Origin: CAZKNJ01 sp964554185
GTDB taxonomy: Bacteria; 4484-113
DNA: 5,824 nucleotides
Reading direction: 5' to 3'
Assembly (NCBI GenBank): GCA_964554185.1
Contig: CAZKNJ010000082.1
Location: 1 to 5,824 of the forward strand
Part shown: positions 1-5,300 of the stretch, in pieces
How the letters are laid out: each line of letters opens with the position of its first letter
How positions within the stretch are numbered: the first letter of the stretch is position 1
Position numbers and translations under genes: made by a program
Notes under the pieces: generated by a model
Databases searched by the model: none
Told to the model about the DNA's origin: nothing
The model's input: only the letters and a program-made list of their open reading frames with translations

Positions 1-13
1 AGCGCTGGCGACG

Positions 14-51
14 GTGGCACAGGCGTCAGTGGCACAGGCGTCCCGCCTGTG
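14..51. repeat. 15-nt tandem duplication leading into a GC-rich hairpin
   Basis: A 14-nt word, GTGGCACAGGCGTC, occurs at 14-27 and again at 29-42, so the unit is 15 nt. The second copy runs into a perfect inverted repeat: CACAGGCG (33-40), loop TCC, CGCCTGTG (44-51). An 8-bp GC-rich stem with a 3-nt loop is compact, but no T-run follows, so an intrinsic terminator is not supported. Its position in non-coding DNA beside two further hairpins suggests a REP-like interspersed element. Copy number elsewhere in the genome cannot be seen here. Confidence 0.6.
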
Positions 52-84
52 ATTCCTCCCAAACCTGCATCATCTCCCCCGGAC

Positions 85-109
85 GGCGGGGCACGGGTCC
101 CCGCCCTAC
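85..109. repeat. GC-rich hairpin with CGCCCTAC tail
   Basis: GGCGGGG (85-91) pairs perfectly with CCCCGCC (99-105) around a 7-nt loop (CACGGGT). The right arm runs into CGCCCTAC (102-109), an octamer that recurs at three other places in the window. No T-run follows. It is probably a second REP-like element of a different family from the one at 14-51. The pairing is seen directly; the interspersed-repeat interpretation is inferred. Confidence 0.5.
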
Positions 110-188
110 AACAGCAATCTTCTTCCGTCGAACAACCGACACTTGCCCGCCACAGCCTTGGCGGCGGCGGAACCAAGCACCAACAACC

Positions 189-211
189 AGCGTCAGGCTT
201 CGGCTGACGCT
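189..211. repeat. 8-bp stem-loop just upstream of the cupin promoter
   Basis: AGCGTCAG (189-196) pairs perfectly with CTGACGCT (204-211) across a 7-nt loop, GCTTCGG, that contains TTCG. The hairpin ends 22 bases before the TATACT box of the cupin gene, so it occupies the place where a -35 element or an operator would lie. It could be a third interspersed palindrome, a protein-binding dyad for the cupin gene, or a terminator of whatever lies to the left. Read on the minus strand it is followed by GGTTGTTGG, only a weak T-rich tail. The structure is certain; the role is not. Confidence 0.5.
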
Positions 212-233
212 AATCCCCGGCGCATCCGTGGTA

Positions 234-239
234 TATACT
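234..239 (+). promoter_or_regulatory. Probable -10 box of the cupin gene (leaderless start)
   Basis: TATACT matches the TATAAT consensus at five of six positions and lies exactly six bases before the ATG at 246. Transcription would then start at or next to the A of the ATG, giving a leaderless mRNA. No Shine-Dalgarno sequence is present. No convincing -35 hexamer is seen at the normal 16-18 bp spacing, where the sequence is TAATCC or similar; the hairpin at 189-211 lies there instead. The box also argues against the in-frame GTG at 228, whose extra codons would lie across the promoter. Confidence 0.55.
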
Positions 240-245
240 TGCGCC

Positions 246-605
246 ATGCCAATAGAGCGACTGAAATTCGTGCCCAAAGGGTGGGGCGGCGAAATCTGGA
301 TACACAACGACGAGCAGTACTGCGGCAAGAAGCTCATTTTGAACCGCGGCAAGCGCTGCAGCCTCCACTTCCATAAGCTCAAGACCGAGACCTTCTACCT
401 GGAGAAGGGCAAGGTGCAGCTGGAACTGAAGTACCCGGACGGGCGCGAGGAGACGGTGGTAATGGAGTCCGGCGACGCCGTGCACCTGCCGGTGGGTACG
501 CTGCATCGTTTCACCGGCCTGGATGATGCGGAGATCTTCGAGTTCTCCACCCAGCACTTCGACGAAGACACCGTGCGGGTGGAGCCCGGCGACATGCTGC
601 CCTAG
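246..605 (+). CDS. Small single-domain cupin, sugar-phosphate isomerase-like
   Basis: This 119-residue protein is essentially one RmlC-type cupin barrel, probably cytosolic, as no signal peptide is seen. Cupin motif 1 is intact: G35, H41, H43, E48 and G55 fit G(X)5HXH(X)4E(X)6G. Motif 2 follows as G76, P82, G84 and H87, fitting G(X)5PXG(X)2H. H41, H43, E48 and H87 should bind one divalent metal. The tail (FSTQHFDEDTVRVE, about 90-103) resembles the end of the C-terminal cupin of ManC-type mannose-6-phosphate isomerases, so a sugar-phosphate isomerase, epimerase or sugar-binding role is the best guess, but the substrate is unknown. The ATG at 246 was chosen because a -10 box lies six bases upstream; an in-frame GTG at 228 would add six residues not expected of the fold. 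The gene stands alone and runs convergently into the gene ending at 627, 21 bases away, with no terminator between them. Confidence 0.85.
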   Translation: MPIERLKFVPKGWGGEIWIHNDEQYCGKKLILNRGKRCSLHFHKLKTETFYLEKGKVQLELKYPDGREETVVMESGDAVHLPVGTLHRFTGLDDAEIFEFSTQHFDEDTVRVEPGDMLP

Positions 606-626
606 CCCGGCGGGGTGGGGGACGGC

Positions 627-1088
627 TCAGGCCTCGGCCTCAAACGCCTCCTGCAACGCGTCTTCGGCTTCCCGCGACAGCCGCTCGTACTTATCGCGGC
701 CGCCTTTTTCGCTGAGCAGGCGCGACATCACCAGCGGCTCGCCCATGCCGGTGCGCTGGACCATGGCGGATTCGCCCACCGCCTTCACGTAGGTGTGGTA
801 GGCCTGCAGCTTCTGCAGCGCCTGGATGCTCACGCGCTCGGCGAATTCGGGGCTGCCGAGCAGCTCCTCCACCGTGTCCAGCTTGAGCGACAGGCGCGTG
901 GTTTCGGTGGGATGCGCCAGCTCGCGGCGGTTGTGGTCAATGTCGGCGAGTGCGCGGCGCGCGATATTCGCCGCGTCGGCCGCTTTCATCGCCTCGCCGC
1001 CGCGTTTGCGGCCCGTGGCCAGAACGATGATGATGATTAGGACAATCAGCCCGCCGCCGATGATTACAGCCCATAGCGCAGTAGTCAT
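627..1088 (-). CDS. Single-helix membrane-anchored protein, unknown function
   Basis: I do not recognise this 153-residue protein. An uncleaved hydrophobic helix (about residues 4-24, rich in Ile, Leu and Val) opens it and is followed at once by the basic stop R27-K28-R29, which predicts that the C-terminal bulk faces the cytoplasm. The remainder is charged and mostly helix-forming (about 30-110), with a short Gly/Pro break near 113-118 (TGMGEP) and an acidic helical end (about 130-153). No catalytic motif or cysteine pair is seen. The ATG at 1088 is well supported by GGAGGG seven bases upstream; an in-frame start at 1118 would add ten residues ahead of the helix and lies upstream of this Shine-Dalgarno site. 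The gene is divergent from the lipoprotein gene at 1171 across 82 bp, so the two may be co-regulated. Its reality rests on the ribosome site, membrane segment and codon use; its function is open. Confidence 0.75.
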   Translation of the reverse strand: MTTALWAVIIGGGLIVLIIIIVLATGRKRGGEAMKAADAANIARRALADIDHNRRELAHPTETTRLSLKLDTVEELLGSPEFAERVSIQALQKLQAYHTYVKAVGESAMVQRTGMGEPLVMSRLLSEKGGRDKYERLSREAEDALQEAFEAEA

Positions 1089-1095
1089 GCGTCTT

Positions 1096-1101
1096 CCCTC
1101 C
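1096..1101 (-). promoter_or_regulatory. Strong Shine-Dalgarno site fixing the start at 1088
   Basis: Read on the minus strand, GGAGGG lies seven bases before the ATG at 1088, close to ideal spacing. It selects this ATG over the in-frame start at 1118 and shows that the organism uses Shine-Dalgarno initiation as well as the leaderless type inferred for the two plus-strand genes. Confidence 0.8.
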
Positions 1102-1108
1102 GCCCAAG

Positions 1109-1117
1109 AGGATAGCA
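1109..1117 (-). promoter_or_regulatory. Possible extended -10 of the membrane-protein gene
   Basis: On the minus strand TGC-TATCCT reads as an extended -10 (TGN followed by TATNNT), about 20 bases before the ATG at 1088 and just upstream of its GGAGGG. No good -35 was found at 17 bp, which is tolerable for an extended -10. It lies inside the spacer between the two divergent genes. Confidence 0.4.
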
Positions 1118-1135
1118 CACCGCCGCCCCGCGCAC

Positions 1136-1164
1136 TTGCATCCTGCGCCCACTCAGGGCAGAAT
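1136..1164 (+). promoter_or_regulatory. Predicted sigma-70-type promoter of the lipoprotein gene
   Basis: TTGCAT (1136-1141, four of six to TTGACA) and CAGAAT (1159-1164, four of six to TATAAT) are separated by exactly 17 bp. The -10 ends six bases before the ATG at 1171, the same spacing as at the cupin gene, and no Shine-Dalgarno sequence is present. A start at the usual distance from the -10 would fall on or next to the A of the ATG, so the mRNA is predicted to be leaderless. The promoter lies back to back with the minus-strand signals at 1096-1117. Confidence 0.5.
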
Positions 1165-1170
1165 CATCCC

Positions 1171-1731
1171 ATGAGACGGATCCCACAGCTACTGGTAATA
1201 GCATTGGCTCTCAGCCTGACGCTGCTGGCGCTGGCGTCCTGCCAGCGCCGCGCGGTGCGGGCGGAGGTGAAAGCGCTGGAGGAGAACCTTACCGCGCCCA
1301 AGGTGGGTGAAGTGCAGCGCGCGACCAAGCAGGCGATCTCCACCGCCGGCCGCGACATCCAGGTGAACACGCTGACCTTCCTCACCGACCAACCGGTGGA
1401 CGACTACCGCGACTACGTGAACGACTTCCTGCTCGCGCGCGGCTACAGCCAGGCTTCGTTACTCTCGGCGCCCGGCGAGTTCCGCATTGAGTACGACGGG
1501 ATGAACGGCAACATCCACGTGATTGTCACCGCCGAGGTGGCGCTTCCGCCTGAAAGCGCCATGACCACGCTGCCGGAGGAAGCCAAGCCGGAAGTGCCGC
1601 CAGCGCCGCCCGCTGAGGGCGCTGAGGGCGCAAGCAGCGGCAGTGAAACTGCCGGGGCTGCGGAAGAGCCTCCGCCGCCAATTGATGAAAGCACGCCGTA
1701 CCGCAAGATAACCCTGGAAATCAGCTACTGA
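1171..1731 (+). CDS. Predicted lipoprotein with a Pro/Ala/Glu-rich segment, unknown function
   Basis: This 186-residue protein starts with a textbook lipoprotein signal: a basic N-terminus (R2, R3), a hydrophobic core (about 7-21) and the lipobox L-A-S-C with lipidated C24. Glutamine follows the cysteine, so there is no Asp retention signal. A compact region (about 28-125) has a predicted helix rich in charged residues (28-60), then alternating helix and strand, including DDYRDYVNDFLLARGY (77-92) and a strand-like GNIHVIVTAEVAL (113-125). Residues 127-172 are low complexity, rich in Pro, Ala, Glu and Ser, with a small duplication (AEGAEG) made by a repeated GCTGAGGGC unit at 1612-1629. A final strand-like YRKITLEISY (177-186) closes the protein. 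I do not recognise the family. The ATG at 1171 is chosen because it opens the signal peptide and sits six bases after a -10 box. An envelope role is inferred only from the lipobox. Confidence 0.8.
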   Translation: MRRIPQLLVIALALSLTLLALASCQRRAVRAEVKALEENLTAPKVGEVQRATKQAISTAGRDIQVNTLTFLTDQPVDDYRDYVNDFLLARGYSQASLLSAPGEFRIEYDGMNGNIHVIVTAEVALPPESAMTTLPEEAKPEVPPAPPAEGAEGASSGSETAGAAEEPPPPIDESTPYRKITLEISY

Positions 1732-1738
1732 GGTAGCT
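1723..1738 (+). repeat. Hairpin enclosing the lipoprotein stop codon
   Basis: AGCTAC (1723-1728) and GTAGCT (1733-1738) form a perfect 6-bp stem with loop TGAG, which contains the TGA stop. The stem is only moderately GC-rich and the tail (ATTCGG) is not a T-run, so it is at best a weak terminator or a 3'-end stabiliser. Confidence 0.35.
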
Positions 1739-1998
1739 ATTCGGACACATATGCAACATCGCAGCTATATCGCCCTTTTCGGCGCCACCTGCAGAGTAGG
1801 GCGCCCCGCGCCAATGGCGTCTATTGCGCGACACCACCGCCACAGCATCGCACTGCCATATTCGCCGCCTCCAGCCCCGCGCCATCCGGCGTGGCTGAGG
1901 GAGCAAAATGCGCCGCCTTCTCCCGTATGTAACATAATCAGCATTATGGAGGTATTGCGCCAGAAGCAGGTGAGCGCGGTTAAAGGCGCGAGTCCAGC
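1732..1998. other. Convergent intergenic region with short inverted repeats
   Basis: This stretch separates the ends of the lipoprotein gene and carB. No gene is supported: the open frame at 1751-2002 has no ribosome site, a composition unlike its neighbours, and overlaps the end of carB. It contains GGCGCC at 1781-1786 and 1800-1805 around a loop holding CTGCAG, a bulged dyad at 1807-1830 (CGCGCCAAT / ATTGCGCG), and CATAAT-CAGC-ATTATG at 1933-1948. The last is an unusually AT-rich 6-bp hairpin for this DNA and lies 51 bases beyond the carB stop in the direction of its transcription. None has a clear U-tract, so termination of either gene here is possible but not shown. Confidence 0.5.
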
Positions 1999-4900
1999 TT
2001 AGCTGCGAACCATAACGCCCGCCAGCACGTCCTCAAAGTGGCGCGGGATGGAGTGCAGCTCGGTGACGTGCGGCAGGCCGTCCTCGTCCTCCAGCGGCGT
2101 CACGATGGCGGTCACCAGCGCGTTGGCGGTGTCCAGGCTGGTGAGCACGGGGATGTTGCTTTCCACTGCGGCGCGGCGGATGGCGCGCGCTTCAATCTCG
2201 GCGGTGCGGTTGTCCGAGATGGTGTTGATGATTAGCTGGAAGGTGCCGTTGCGCAGCATGTCAATGATGTGCGGGCGGCCCTCAGTCAGCTTGAAGGCGG
2301 GACGGGCGTCCAGCCCCCGGCGCGCGAAGTAAGCGGCGGTGCCCGTGGTGGAGTATATCTTGAAGCCCAACTCGGCGAACCGCTGCATCAGATACAGCGC
2401 CTCTTCCTTGTCCTTGTCGGCGACGGTGCAGAGCAGGCTCCCCGGCTCGCTCTTCATCTGGCCCAGCGTGGGCACTTTCAGCCCCGCCGCGAGCATTGAT
2501 TTTTTCAGCGCCTGCGGAAAGCTCTCGGCGATGCCCATCACTTCGCCGGTGCTCTTCATCTCCGGCCCCAGGCCCACGTCCACCTGAATCATTTTGGCGA
2601 AGCTGAACACCGGCGACTTCACCGCGGTGAAAGTCCCCTCCGGCATCAGGCCGGTGGGCAGCCCGAGGTCTTTGAATTTGTGGCCGGTGATCGCCAGTAT
2701 CGCCAGCGTCACCATCGGAATGCCCGTCACCTTGCTGAGGAACGGGATGGTGCGGGAGGCGCGCGGGTTCACCTCAATGACGTACAGCTCGCCCTTCTCG
2801 TCCATCACGAACTGAATGTTTATGATGCCCTGCGCTGCGATGCTGCGGGCGATGCGCCCGGCGTAGTCGGTGATGCGCGCCTTCGTCTCGGCGGACAGCG
2901 ACACCGGCGGGTACACCGCCATGCTGTCGCCGCTGTGGATGCCGGCGCGCTCAATGTGCTCCATTATCCCCGGGATGATGATGTCCTCGCCGTCGCTGAT
3001 GAGGTCAACTTCGACCTCGGTGCCGCGGTAGTACTTATCAATGAGCAGCGGCTGCCCCTGGAAGGCGTACTCGTTGGCCTGGATATAGCGCGTCAGCGTC
3101 TCAGCGTTGAAGATAATCTCCATCGCCCGCCCGCCCAGCACGTAGCTGGGCCGCACCAGCACCGGAAAGCCGATACGCGAGGCCACATCCACCGCCTTGG
3201 AATAGTCCATCACGGTGCCGCCGGCGGGGCGCGGAATCTTCAGCTCGCCCATGAGGTGGTCAAATTTTTCGCGGTCTTCGGTGGTGTCAATGCCCTCTTC
3301 GGTCGTGCCGAGGATGGGCACGCCCGCGCGGTCCAGCGCCTTGGCGATGTTGATGGCGGTCTGGCCGCCGAACTGCACCACCACGCCCTTGGGTTTTTCG
3401 CGCTCCACCACCGCCAGCACCTTCTCCAGCGTGATGGGCTCAAAGTACAGCCCGTCGCTCATATCAAAGTCGGTGGAGACGGTCTCCGGATTGTTATTGA
3501 TGATGATGGCGTCGTAGCCCAGCCGCGACAGCGCCATCAGCGCGTGCACGCTGCAGTAGTCAAATTCAATGCCCTGACCGATGCGGATGGGCCCGCTGCC
3601 GATGACCAGCACCTTCTCGCGCCCTTTCTTTGTCACCGGCCGCAGGTCGTCCGCCCTACCCTGCGATGAGTAGAAGTAGGGCGTGACCGCGGAGAACTCG
3701 CTGGCGCAGGTGTCCACCGCTTTGAAGCAGCTTTCCACCCCCAGCTCCGTGCGCCGCTTCATCACTTCCGCTTCTTCCTTGCCCACCATCACGCCGATGA
3801 GCTTGTCGGAAAAGCCGTTGCGTTTGAGCTTGCGCATGTCGGCTTCAATCAGCCCGTCCAGCCCGCGTTCGTGGAGGAAGTTCTCCGTCTCCACCAGCTC
3901 GCCGAACATGCGGACAAAGTAAGGGCTCATCTGCGTGAGCTTGGACAGGTACTCCACCGAGTGGCCGCGGTGCAGCGCCTCAAACAGCGCGTAAATGCGC
4001 CCGTCGGTGGCGGTGGAGAGGAACGACAGCAGCTCCGCGTCATTGAGCTTAAGGAAACGGTTGGTGTGGAAGCTCCAGAGCTTCACCTCCAGGCTGTCCA
4101 GCGCCTTGAGGAACGCGCCCTTGAAAGTGCGGTCAATGGCCATGACCTCGCCGGTGCTCTTCATCTGCGTGCCCAGCCGGCGGTCGGCCTCGCTGAATTT
4201 GTCGAAGGGCCACTTCGGCACCTTCAGCACCACGTAATCCAGCGCCGGTTCAAAGCTAGCCATGGTCTGGCCCGTCACCTGGTTCACAATCTCGTCCAGC
4301 CGCAGCCCCAGCGCAATCTTGGCGGCGACCCGCGCGATGGGATAGCCCGTGGCTTTGCTCGCGAGCGCGGAGCTGCGCGACACGCGCGGGTTCACCTCAA
4401 TCACGTAGAAGCGCATATCCGTCTGGCTGAGCGCGAACTGCACATTGCAGCCGCCCTCAATCTTCAGCGCACGGATGATGGCAAGCGAAGCGGTGCGCAG
4501 CAGCTGGTATTCGCGGTCAGTGAGCGTGAGCGACGGGGCGACCACCATCGAGTCGCCCGTGTGGATGCCCATCGCATCAAGGTTCTCCATATTGCAGACA
4601 GTGATGCAGTTGTCCGAGGCGTCCCGCATCACCTCGTACTCCAGCTCCTTCCAGCCGACCACACACTCCTCAATGAGCACCTGGTGGTTGGGCGAATGCA
4701 CAAAGCCGCGCGTCACGACGTCGCGGAACTCGTCCAGGTTGTAGGCGATGCCGCCGCCGGTGCCGCCCAGGGTGTAGCCCGGGCGGATGATGAGCGGGAA
4801 GCCGTGGGAGTCGGCGAAGCTCATCGCCTGCTCAAAAGTGGTGGCGGTGACGCTCGGCGGGATGGGCATGCCGATGGAGTTCATCGTCTCCTTGAACAAC

Positions 4901-5289
4901 TCGCGGTCTTCCGCGCGCGCGATGGCCAGCGCACTGGTACCCAGAAACTTGAGGCCGTAGCGCTCAGTGATGCCGCTGGCGAACAGCTCGGTGGCGATGT
5001 TCAAGCCGGTCTGGCCGCCCAGCGTGGGCAGGACGCCGTCGGGGCGCTCGTTGGCGATTATCTTCTCCAGGTGCGGCAGGTCCATCGGCTCCACGTACAC
5101 CCGATCGGCGGTCTCCACGTCCGTCATGATGGTGGCGGGGTTGGAGTTGACCAGCACGACCTCCACGCCTTCCTCGCGCAGGGACTTGCAGGCCTGCGTG
5201 CCGGAGTAGTCAAACTCGGCGGCCTGGCCGATGACGATCGGCCCGTTGCCGATGACCAGCACCTTGTTTATGTCTTCACGCTTGGGCAT
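1999..5289 (-). CDS. carB: Carbamoyl-phosphate synthase large subunit
   Basis: CarB makes carbamoyl phosphate from ammonia, bicarbonate and two ATP in the cytosol, for pyrimidine and arginine synthesis; ammonia normally comes from glutamine through CarA. At 1096 residues it is slightly longer than the E. coli protein (1073). The order is carboxyphosphate ATP-grasp half (about 1-400), oligomerisation domain (about 401-550), carbamoyl-phosphate ATP-grasp half (about 551-940) and MGS-like allosteric domain (about 941-1096). The duplicated halves both open with LVIGxGPIxIGQ (residues 11 and 561). Catalytic residues are present: R129, R169, E215, H243, Q284, E298 and N300 in the first half; R713, H785, Q826, E839 and N841 in the second. 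MKSTGEVM occurs in both halves (376 and 911). The regulatory domain keeps STTGT (980-984), K1000 and N1022-T1023, where UMP binds in E. coli, so nucleotide control is plausible. The start at 5289 has a GGTGA upstream and lies 11 bases after the trpS stop, implying one operon. The interdomain linker near residues 541-547 departs from the usual acidic sequence. carA is not in view. Confidence 0.98.
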   Translation of the reverse strand: MPKREDINKVLVIGNGPIVIGQAAEFDYSGTQACKSLREEGVEVVLVNSNPATIMTDVETADRVYVEPMDLPHLEKIIANERPDGVLPTLGGQTGLNIATELFASGITERYGLKFLGTSALAIARAEDRELFKETMNSIGMPIPPSVTATTFEQAMSFADSHGFPLIIRPGYTLGGTGGGIAYNLDEFRDVVTRGFVHSPNHQVLIEECVVGWKELEYEVMRDASDNCITVCNMENLDAMGIHTGDSMVVAPSLTLTDREYQLLRTASLAIIRALKIEGGCNVQFALSQTDMRFYVIEVNPRVSRSSALASKATGYPIARVAAKIALGLRLDEIVNQVTGQTMASFEPALDYVVLKVPKWPFDKFSEADRRLGTQMKSTGEVMAIDRTFKGAFLKALDSLEVKLWSFHTNRFLKLNDAELLSFLSTATDGRIYALFEALHRGHSVEYLSKLTQMSPYFVRMFGELVETENFLHERGLDGLIEADMRKLKRNGFSDKLIGVMVGKEEAEVMKRRTELGVESCFKAVDTCASEFSAVTPYFYSSQGRADDLRPVTKKGREKVLVIGSGPIRIGQGIEFDYCSVHALMALSRLGYDAIIINNNPETVSTDFDMSDGLYFEPITLEKVLAVVEREKPKGVVVQFGGQTAINIAKALDRAGVPILGTTEEGIDTTEDREKFDHLMGELKIPRPAGGTVMDYSKAVDVASRIGFPVLVRPSYVLGGRAMEIIFNAETLTRYIQANEYAFQGQPLLIDKYYRGTEVEVDLISDGEDIIIPGIMEHIERAGIHSGDSMAVYPPVSLSAETKARITDYAGRIARSIAAQGIINIQFVMDEKGELYVIEVNPRASRTIPFLSKVTGIPMVTLAILAITGHKFKDLGLPTGLMPEGTFTAVKSPVFSFAKMIQVDVGLGPEMKSTGEVMGIAESFPQALKKSMLAAGLKVPTLGQMKSEPGSLLCTVADKDKEEALYLMQRFAELGFKIYSTTGTAAYFARRGLDARPAFKLTEGRPHIIDMLRNGTFQLIINTISDNRTAEIEARAIRRAAVESNIPVLTSLDTANALVTAIVTPLEDEDGLPHVTELHSIPRHFEDVLAGVMVRS
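3641..3683. repeat. Overlapping inverted repeats in the CarB interdomain linker
   Basis: CGCCCTAC (3652-3659) and GTAGGGCG (3676-3683) form a perfect 8-bp inverted repeat with a 16-base spacer. A second pair, CGCAGG (3641-3646) and CCTGCG (3660-3665), overlaps it. In carB the GTAGGGCG arm encodes the family-typical T-P-Y, whereas the other arm encodes G-R-A within SSQGRADD, where most CarB proteins have acidic residues (S-T-Y-E-E-E type). The pairing is directly visible; a repeat-derived origin is inferred. Confidence 0.45.
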
Positions 5290-5292
5290 CTT

Positions 5293-5297
5293 TCACC
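5293..5297 (-). promoter_or_regulatory. Ribosome site of carB in the trpS-carB gap
   Basis: On the minus strand GGTGA ends three bases before the carB ATG, inside the 11-base gap after the trpS stop. The match to the anti-Shine-Dalgarno is only partial and the spacing is short, so carB translation may lean on ribosomes finishing trpS. Confidence 0.45.
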
Positions 5298-5300
5298 GGT

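Noticed and set aside
14..42. Start of a CRISPR or longer tandem array
   Set aside because: Only two adjacent 15-nt units without spacers.
228..245. GTG at 228 as the start of the cupin gene
   Set aside because: The added codons lie across the TATACT box, there is no Shine-Dalgarno, and the cupin fold begins after the ATG at 246.
210..557. Minus-strand open frame opposite the cupin gene
   Set aside because: The plus strand encodes a cupin with both motifs intact; the opposite frame has no recognisable features.
606..645. Terminator between the convergent cupin and membrane-protein genes
   Set aside because: The only pairing seen (AGGCC/GGCCT near 631-642) has a 2-nt loop, lies within coding sequence and lacks a T-run.
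826..1170. N-terminal extension of the lipoprotein frame
   Set aside because: It would overlap the well-supported minus-strand gene and bury the signal peptide and lipobox inside the protein.
1751..2002. Possible small gene in the convergent gap (83 codons)
   Set aside because: No ribosome site, composition rich in Pro, Arg and His, and overlap with the carB stop. The GGAGG at 1948-1952 has no suitably spaced in-frame start.
2680..3669. Second long open frame on the plus strand opposite carB (329 codons)
   Set aside because: Same antisense composition artefact, with no start signal or family motif.
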